Positions 58,074 to 64,000 of a DNA stretch of 64,000 nt are shown one piece after another. The stretch comes from Vandiemenella viatica (lineage: Eukaryota > Arthropoda > Insecta > Orthoptera > Morabidae): positions 49,826,610 through 49,890,609 of the forward strand of contig CM061920.1 of assembly GCA_031002005.1 (NCBI GenBank). Reading direction: 5' to 3'. Positions within the stretch are counted from its first letter, which is position 1; each line of letters starts with the position of its first letter. The notes under the pieces are model-generated. The model saw only the letters and a list, made by a program, of their open reading frames with translations, did no database searches and was not told where the DNA came from. The translations under genes were made by a program, and so were the position numbers.

Positions 58074-59755
58074 ATGGCATCTGAGGTAGAGGGTGGTGTG
58101 AATGGAGAGATGGTGCTGGGAGGTGAGTCCCTTGGTGACGCACCCAGTGTAGACATTAATCAGTCCTCCCTTACTGTGTCTAATCATTTACAGTCGATGA
58201 CGAGTTTTGCTAGTGAATCAGAAGTTGAAGTCAAGAGAAGTGGTTAGGGAAAGTAATGAGGCGTCCATGTCGGAAATGTTTTGTGCTTTCCAGGGACAAT
58301 TTGTCATGTCAATTCAGTCCCTTCTTGAAGCTAAATTCAATGAAAACAAGAATTCGCTTGAATCTAAATTAACTTCACTTAAATCAGAATTGAAGGAAGA
58401 TAATATTTCCCTTAAATCTGAATTAAGTATTTCACTTGAATCCAAATTAAATGAAAATAGTATTTCACTTGAATCCAAACTAAATGAAAATAGTATTTTG
58501 CTTGAATCTAAATTAAATGAAAATAAGGAGAGTATCGAATGTCTTCGGGATGCTTTTGAATCGCGACTAGGGCAGTTTAGGGAAGAATTGACCCATATAG
58601 GGAACTTTGTACACAACAAACTGCTGAAATATCGTGTAAATTGACTCAGTATCGTTCAGACTGCGAACAAGTAACTAGTGTTTTGCACCAAAATATGGAA
58701 TCCCTAAAGAAAACAGTCGAGCTTATAGAAGATAACCATGATGAAAGATTGTCGAAGGTGGAGACTTTAGGAGAAACCCTTACCGAAAAATACACGGTAG
58801 TAAAAGAAGAAGTTGACCATTTAACAGTCGGCGTAGAGAAATTGTCGTGTCAGGTGGAAAAGGTTAAGGCTTCCACTGCAGTGTGGGTGAATGAAAAGTT
58901 ACAGTTACAAGAGAAGCAAATTGAAAAAAGTCTAAAGTTACGAGTTCCACAAGTTGTGCGAGAAGAGGTTGTCAAATGTCAAATCTTGCCAAATGTGAAT
59001 GCGCTCACTGCGTGCATGGTAGAAGAGAAAGTGGACTGGGAGGACTTTTGTGATAATGGGGGGATACACCCAGTTGATTTTGTGAAGAAGTTTGAAAATT
59101 TTGGGCCGTTCTGTAGGGCCGTAGAAAGAAAGAAGATAGAAATGTTCAGTAAACATATCAAGGGGAATGCCCGAATGTGGGGAGAACGGGCTGCAGATAA
59201 TTGCGAGACGTTTGAGGAGTTTAAGTCAGCTTTTTTGGAACATTTCTGGTCCATCGACCGGCAAATTGCTGTTCGGCGGAATTTAATGATGGGAAAACCA
59301 TACTCGCCGGGTGGTGGCACTCAGCAAAATTTTTTCTTGAAGTGTGTTAATTCTTGTAAACATTTAAGTTCACCATTTAGTGAAGGGGAATATGTGCGGA
59401 TGATTAGTGCGCGTTTGCCCGAGTCGACACAGCTTGTATTTGTCAGTCACAATATATGTACCATTGACGAGGCGGTAAAGATGGTGGTCGGCTGGACGAA
59501 CAAGAGAAAAGTATAAGAGCAAAAGAATATGGGGTGAGGACACCCACACATTACGCGGAGAAATCGCAATCGGAAGGGGAGAAGTAATTCACATCAGCAG
59601 CAGGAGAGCTACAATCATTTTGATAACAGGAATCGAGGCGGCTACAATAACCGCGGGCAAAGAGGAGGATTTGGACGTGGTCGTGGAACAGGGGGAGGAG
59701 GATTTAGAGGTGAATATAATGGACCAACTGGAGACGATTGGCCCCGAGGAGAGTC
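58074..59755 (+). pseudogene. Gag of element G2
   Basis: The likely start is MASEVEGGVNGEMVLGGESL at 58074. After a frameshift near 58205-58245 come 13-residue SLESKLNENSI-type repeats (58350-58520), a predicted long coiled coil. After a second frameshift near 58612 the frame 58641-59516 adds more coiled coil (EDNHDERLSKVETL; VDHLTVGVEKLSCQVEK). The capsid-like domain follows (GGIHPVDFVKKFENF, HIKGNARMWGERAADN, FKSAFLEHFWSIDRQI, GEYVRMISARLPESTQLV). The tail near 59630-59720 is RGG-rich (NRGQRGGFGRGRGTGGGG), a nucleocapsid-like RNA-binding end without a zinc knuckle. Order and motifs match the G1 Gag. Confidence 0.85.
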
Positions 59756-60661
59756 AGTAAATCAGGTGCAGGTGGCCGTGGTGGAGAGTGCACCACAGGT
59801 AAACTAGTGCCTGTCACTGCTTCAGCCTCAGCGGGGACAGGAGACGATACGAGGCTATCAAAAGAAGAACCAGAAGACAATACGAGGGGGCGAGATGAAG
59901 ATGAGATTTCTAATGAACCAATTACAAACGATCAAGGAGAGGAAAGAGTGATCTGGATGAATGTCGGAGATTATGCTAAACTGTTCATCGCTAAAGCGCG
60001 CATTCATGAGGAGGAGAGTGATGACTCGTCAGAAGAGTGGTCAAGTTGGAAGGAGATAAGGTGGTTCGGACAAGAAAAGGCAAAGATAATTTCAGAACTA
60101 ACTTATAGATCAAATGGAAGAGAAACTGGAATAAAAATGATGTTTGTGAGCCAGAGAGCAGGAGAAGCTTGTGTAACTGACGACAAAATTGTTAAGAAAG
60201 ATACTGTAGTAAAAGAAGAAATGAGGTCAGTAGAAGAAGATGGAAGACAGCGAGAAGCAGTCCTTGAGGTGAAAGAAACAGTTCAGGAGAAACCTGAAAC
60301 TTTGCCGGAAGGGAACCTCGAAGTGAAACATTGTATGATGGTAAATGAGCACTATCAATTATGTAAAGACACTAAACAGAAGGTAATTAATGGGAAGAAA
60401 GAGACTATGCAGAATAGAGGATACTATGTGAAGCCAGATGGATGGTATTTGCTGAGAAAAGATTTGGAAATAAGTGGAGGAAGAGCAATGAGAGAAGAAA
60501 GTTGGAAGAGGCGCAGGAAGAAGTTACGGTTATATGATGAAGCAAAGAATGTAAATAAGAAGAAAGGAGGAAGAAGAGAAGAGAGTTGGAAGAAGCGTAA
60601 GAAGAAGCGGGGTTTAATGCTGTTTGGTGAAGGAAGGAATATTGTAAAGAAAAAGAAGTAG
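59738..60661 (+). CDS. Charged ORF of element G2, unknown function
   Basis: This open frame of 307 codons overlaps the end of gag by a few bases in another frame. It begins MAPRRVSKSGAGGRGGECTT and becomes acidic (EEPEDNTRGRDEDEISNEP, HEEESDDSSEEWSSW). Its C-terminal third is very basic with two repeats of EESWKRRRKK/EESWKKRKKK. A central segment reads RGYYVKPDGWYLLRKDLEI. No protease or polymerase motifs were seen. Basic repeats at the end suggest nucleic-acid binding or nuclear targeting. The frame is intact, unlike Gag. It occupies the place where pol should start, like the acidic ORF in G1. Its start codon is uncertain. Confidence 0.5.
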   Translation: MAPRRVSKSGAGGRGGECTTGKLVPVTASASAGTGDDTRLSKEEPEDNTRGRDEDEISNEPITNDQGEERVIWMNVGDYAKLFIAKARIHEEESDDSSEEWSSWKEIRWFGQEKAKIISELTYRSNGRETGIKMMFVSQRAGEACVTDDKIVKKDTVVKEEMRSVEEDGRQREAVLEVKETVQEKPETLPEGNLEVKHCMMVNEHYQLCKDTKQKVINGKKETMQNRGYYVKPDGWYLLRKDLEISGGRAMREESWKRRRKKLRLYDEAKNVNKKKGGRREESWKKRKKKRGLMLFGEGRNIVKKKK

Positions 60662-60849
60662 GTACATTAGGTAGAGGGGTGAGGTACAGTCTTCAGTTGC
60701 CTCACTACGCATGATGAAACATCCATGCATAATGCCTAGCGTTATGGTAGGTTTAGGTTTTCAGGTTGTTTGGTCATCAATTATTTCTTCTATGGTATTG
60801 TACAGTTGTTGTATCAAATGTCTTTTGCGGTTGTGCGCAGATTAGCGAC

Positions 60850-61093
60850 CCGCACACTCTTTGTTTTGGTGCAAACGCATTTTAAGTCGTCACGAGTAAA
60901 GAAGGAGATACGAAAGTTTAAAGTTTTGTACGAAGGTCCCTATAGGGTCAAAGCCTGTTTGAGGGATAATGCTTACAAATTAGAATATGCCGATGGGAGA
61001 GAAGTTGCCGGGACTTTCAATGTCATTTCTCTGAAACCTTACAAATATTTTGGTGAGGAGGGGAGTGTCGGTGGGGTGTCAGGCACCGGATAG
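60850..61093 (+). pseudogene. Integrase C-terminal (GPY/F) remnant of element G2
   Basis: The frame reads FVLVQTHFKSSRVKKEIRKF, then KVLYEGPYRVKACLRDNAYK, LEYADGREVAGTFNVISLKP and YKYF. The YEGPYRV block is the GPY/F module at the end of Gypsy-type integrases. Everything upstream of it in pol is gone, so a large deletion joined the charged ORF region to this end. A stop follows at 61093, then a non-coding stretch up to the 3' LTR. Confidence 0.75.
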
Positions 61094-61916
61094 AGGGGCC
61101 CACCTCACAGCACTGTCGCATCTACCGCACCTCCAAGCTTTAAGTGTTGCCATGATTTAAGTAAGTTTTCAGTAGTTTCTTGTAACAATCAATCGCAGTC
61201 GCAATTAGAATGTGTAAGAGGCTGTGTCAATAAGTTAGTGGGGTAAGGACTTTTGGTAGTTGGGTACAGATTGGTGACCCACGTAGTATTAATACACAGT
61301 TGCGGAAGGCATTCTTGCTGGTTTGTGTTTCCCAGTAATTTTAGCCCCGAGGCTGGACAATGTACTTAGAAGTGCGGTTTTCCTTTCATTAAAGTGTTAA
61401 GATGATTTAAGTGTGGCGCAGCGTTAATGTCAGTTTGCGTCTTTCCGCGTGTGGAGTGATCAGTGTTGGTGTACAACAGTCAGTGAATGAGGCACCTGCC
61501 TGAGCAGGGCACACTGTCAGTGCACTGTCGAAGTAAACAAGGCACGATTCAGTGCATGTGTCATACATCAGAGAAAAAAAAAAGAGAGGAAAAATTGTTG
61601 TCAAAATATATTGTAACTCAATTTGTAATTTCTTGGTTATATGTCATGGATCTAAGCAAGGACATATGGACATTGAAAGGTTTGATGATTTGTTTCATGC
61701 TGTTTCAGACTGTGTGTGTTATTCTTAATATGTATGTAATTGTGTTAGTTTAAGGATAAGCAAGCAGCCACCCAGACTTCCCTTTTTGTTTGGTAAACAT
61801 TTAATCTTGTATTTTTTTGTAAAATGTTTCTATGTATATGTGAACAAGTGTGGTTTGTGATGACAAAAGTTGGTGCTTTGTCAATGCCGACTTTTGCCAC
61901 ATTGTAACGGTGGGGG
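61094..61916 (+). other. 3' untranslated region of element G2
   Basis: It contains no recognisable product. Short open frames at 61407-61753 are not supported. It ends in the purine tract before the 3' LTR. Confidence 0.5.
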
Positions 61917-62610
61917 TGTAACGTAACCGTGAATGTTACGGTTATATTTGGAGTGGATAGTGTAATCTGAGAGATATGTAAGGTCTTTGGCGGTGGGCGA
62001 GCACCGAGCGAGAGAGTCGGTGATTGTCAGGGTAACGTACGGAACAGCCGGCGGGAGCGGAAGGTTTACGGCAGTGTGTTTATCCGTGAATACATCGTAC
62101 GGCCGCTTGCGTGTGTTCCGTACTAAAGAACACTGTGGGATGTGTGCTGAAGTATATGTTGGACTATGAAGGTTCTTCCGAGTGACCTGATTCAATATAA
62201 AACTGTGTTTGGTAAACTACTGCAGAATCGGACTATGGCGATTGTTTGTTAATTAGTTTCGAGAATTGTGCTCACTGGCTTATTTAGTTTTTGACTGTAC
62301 TTGAATCTGCTATCTTCGGTGACGAAGAAACATTAGTATTATGGTCTGGTGGCATGCTTGTGGACTGTGTAGTCTCAGAGGAATAAATCTACGAAAACTA
62401 GTAAGCATATGTTTTATTTCTTCTGTGACTTTAATTAACCAATTAGCATAGCCGAAAGACTGGCGACCGCACGGCAAAACGAACCTTTAATTAAAAGAGT
62501 AATTAGTGGTGGAAGAAAGCTTAAGAAAAATCGTGTTAGTAAGTGTAGCTGCTCAATTGCTTCAACGAACTTTAACTATACAAACACGAATAGCGTGAGT
62601 ACCCGTTACA
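61917..62610 (+). repeat. 3' LTR of element G2
   Basis: It begins TGTAACGTAACCG after a G-rich polypurine tract and ends CCCGTTACA. The CCTG target duplication follows. Confidence 0.9.
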
Positions 62611-62614
62611 CCTG

Positions 62615-63006
62615 GTAATTAAAAAACAACAAAAATGGACCCTATTGAAAGGCTGCATTTAAACGGAGAATTTGAGGGATCACATAGACATGGACATACC
62701 TGCAATGCGTTGGCAATGACCCTAGAGCTTGTCCTCGGATTATCAGCAATCATTTCCAGGACATTGTCTTCAAATCCTACACTCCACCTGAACCGATTTC
62801 GTCCGGCTGTCGGGACTGTGGACAACAATACTTCCCGTCTCCCTCAACCTTCTTTCAATCAACACAAAAGTGTTGGCCGATGGAATCACACGGTTAGGAA
62901 ATCGAGTCGTGTAAATCTTAACTGCTTCGGCCCTGTTTTGTAAAGCAGTGCCATACGCCAAATGCATATCGGCGTACTCTTCAAACGAAAATTGATGACG
63001 TTGCAT
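62615..63006 (-). pseudogene. DD41D-like transposase, N-terminal half
   Basis: On the minus strand it starts MQRHQFSFEEYADMHLAYGT at 63006. It continues GTALQNRAEAVKIYTTRFPN and FVLIERRLRETGSI, typical of the N-terminal helix-turn-helix domain of this transposase group. After a frameshift near 62800 it has EDNVLEMIADNPRTSSRVIA and ends at NALQV, where the LTR element inserted. The protein resumes at 56431. Confidence 0.85.
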
Positions 63007-63162
63007 GATGAGAGTGTCTTTATCGGTAAGTTGCGTTCGACTGCGAGACTTCTTCTAGCATGGTCCTTTAGCCTCACCACAGACTTCCCGAAAAATGTCG
63101 TGGATTACCGATAAATTCCGATTACAGTTCGCCCTAGTGGCTTCTAAAAACAAGGAAATTTT

Positions 63163-63240
63163 AGTGCCTTGGCAGCGTAGTCGGTAAGACGGAAAACTCT
63201 CAATCTGAAGGTTGCGGGTTCGATCCCCCACTTTCGAAGA
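63163..63240 (+). repeat. tRNA-like sequence in the right inverted repeat
   Basis: An A-box-like TGGCAGCGTAGTCGGTAAGAC and a B-box GGGTTCGATCCCCC lie about 30 nt apart. The T arm folds with 4 of 5 pairs, but no acceptor stem forms. The same unit lies inverted at 54880-54947. Confidence 0.6.
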
Positions 63241-63517
63241 GAGGTTTTCTTTTCGTTTTCTTTGGCGGTCCCATGCCTCGAGTACGCTTGGCAACGCCGC
63301 CGTTGGAAGGCTGTTTGAATTCGCCCGCGCAGCGCTCTTATTGGCCAACTTTAGCTGCGTATAACTCAAAAATGGTACTACTTTTACTAGATTTTTTTGT
63401 ATTTATTTCGTTAGTGCAACGTCCCGAACACTGCCCTTACCCGCCGATGAGTGAATTTCTGACCACCCTGTATAAGTTTTGACTACTGCTGGTGTGTGTT
63501 ATGTGGTTTGCATGTTA

Positions 63518-63561
63518 AAATGTGTGTGTGTGTGTGTGTGTGCACGCGAGAGAGAGAGAGG
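63518..63561. repeat. (TG)n / (GA)n microsatellite
   Basis: A TG run of about 20 bp is followed by GCACGC and an (AG)n run. Confidence 0.9.
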
Positions 63562-63614
63562 TAGAATGAGAGATAGTGGATGTGTTGGAAGAGTAACAGT
63601 TTCTCAGTGTGTTG

Positions 63615-64000
63615 TTGTTGGTAATAATTAAATTGCAATGGAACGCACGCTCCTGTGGCAGTTTCCTTACCACCCAACTTCCCCCTTTTCTACACCCACT
63701 TACATTTGCCCTCGGCTAATTTAAACGTTAAATTCTTTCAACGTTGTTGGTAAATTATTCATCATTTCTCTTGGTAACTTATTCCAATCTCTGACACCGT
63801 TACCCAAAAAGAGAATCTTCCTAAACCTTTGTGCCTGAAATCGAGTGTAATCTTGTGGTCATGGTCGTCTTTTCCCATCCATGCATTACTTTTAATTCTT
63901 ACACCAATATCTTTCTATGCCCCATCACCAATATAGGGTGATTGTACACTCCCATGACCATCTTCAACCTCCTCCTGTCTTGCATTCCCATTCCAGTTCT
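63615..64000 (-). pseudogene. LINE-1fam 3' copy running off the window
   Basis: On the minus strand the tail with 'gccacaggagcgtgcgttcc' and an AATTAATT end lies at 63625-63660. Upstream is decayed ORF text matching the KGKDDHDHKL, GRFSFLGK and LPKTLKEF blocks of the 50-kb copy. It continues past the window end. Confidence 0.8.

Larger units (their letters stand above)
56436..62610 (+). mobile_element. Gag-bearing, pol-deleted Gypsy-like LTR retrotransposon (element G2)
   Basis: LTRs at 56436-57132 (697 bp) and 61917-62610 (694 bp) begin TGTAACGTAACCG and end CCTGTTACA or CCCGTTACA. A perfect 4-bp duplication CCTG (56432-56435, 62611-62614) flanks the element. The primer-binding site TGGCTAACGTGACAGGAC starts at 57133, and a G-rich tract (61910-61916) precedes the 3' LTR. 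The LTRs differ at few positions, so it inserted fairly recently into a transposase gene. Internally there is Gag, a charged ORF, then the last part of an integrase. The protease, reverse transcriptase, RNase H and integrase core are missing. Confidence 0.92.
54640..63470 (-). mobile_element. Tc1/mariner-superfamily transposon (DD41D-like) with long inverted repeats, split by an LTR element
   Basis: Inverted repeats of about 410 bp (54640-55055 and 63064-63470) end in AGGGTGGTCAGAAATTCACT and its complement. Without the 6.2-kb LTR element the transposon is about 2.65 kb. Its minus-strand transposase lies on both sides of that insertion. The outermost dinucleotide is TA at the right (63471-63472) and AA at the left, so the TA duplication has decayed on one side. 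Both inverted repeats contain the same tRNA-like sequence. Confidence 0.85.

Noticed and set aside
63163..63240. A functional tRNA gene
   Set aside because: A and B boxes are present, but no acceptor stem or proper anticodon arm can be folded.

Overview
The window is animal nuclear DNA, most likely from an arthropod (probably an insect) with a large repeat-rich genome. It is AT-rich, has no operons, and contains a spliced gene whose last intron is about 25 kb. Nearly everything else is transposable elements, most of them broken and many nested. I cannot name the species.

Host gene. Three exons on the minus strand (35555-35727, 35272-35460, 9944-10129) join in frame across GT/AG sites. They encode the methyltransferase core and C-terminus of a FAM173-family protein lysine methyltransferase, closest to ATPSCKMT (FAM173B). 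The first exon was not found. The last intron (10130-35271) holds most of the repeats in the first half of the window.

Layout. 1-3.4 kb: a LINE tail, a miniature LTR element (TRIM) and a PIF1/Helitron helicase relic. 3.4-6.9 kb: AT-rich with nothing recognised. 6.9-9.5 kb: a GC-rich island, a Tc1-like relic split by a SINE, another SINE and a foldback element with a tRNA-like sequence. 10.2-16.5 kb: a LINE (LINE-1fam) interrupted by a mariner and by an 89-bp ribozyme-like module, then a Tc1 element interrupted by a hAT element and a SINE. 16.5-23.5 kb: a second LINE split by a gag-only Gypsy-like LTR element. 23.5-30.4 kb: sparse repeats. 30.4-32.1 kb: a satellite of 167-bp monomers in alternating pairs. 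36-44 kb: SINEs, LINE tails, a Harbinger-like relic, an inverted pair of the ribozyme-like module, and a 1301-bp mariner with perfect ends. 45.8-51.3 kb: relics of a LINE and of Gypsy pol, plus one unrecognised conserved-looking ORF. 51.7-54 kb: SINEs. 54.6-63.5 kb: a Tc1/mariner-superfamily (DD41D-like) transposon with about 410-bp inverted repeats that carry tRNA-like sequence, split by a second gag-only LTR element. The window ends in another LINE tail.

Most unusual points. (1) A short module of about 85 nt has a hammerhead-ribozyme-like core. It occurs in two insertions, each flanked by a perfect 12-bp target duplication; one copy interrupts a LINE reading frame and the other is a head-to-head pair. 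(2) tRNA-like sequences lie inside the long inverted repeats of two unrelated DNA elements. (3) Two related LTR elements keep a coiled-coil Gag but have non-pol ORFs where pol should be. Family assignments come from motifs recognised by eye; no database search was possible.
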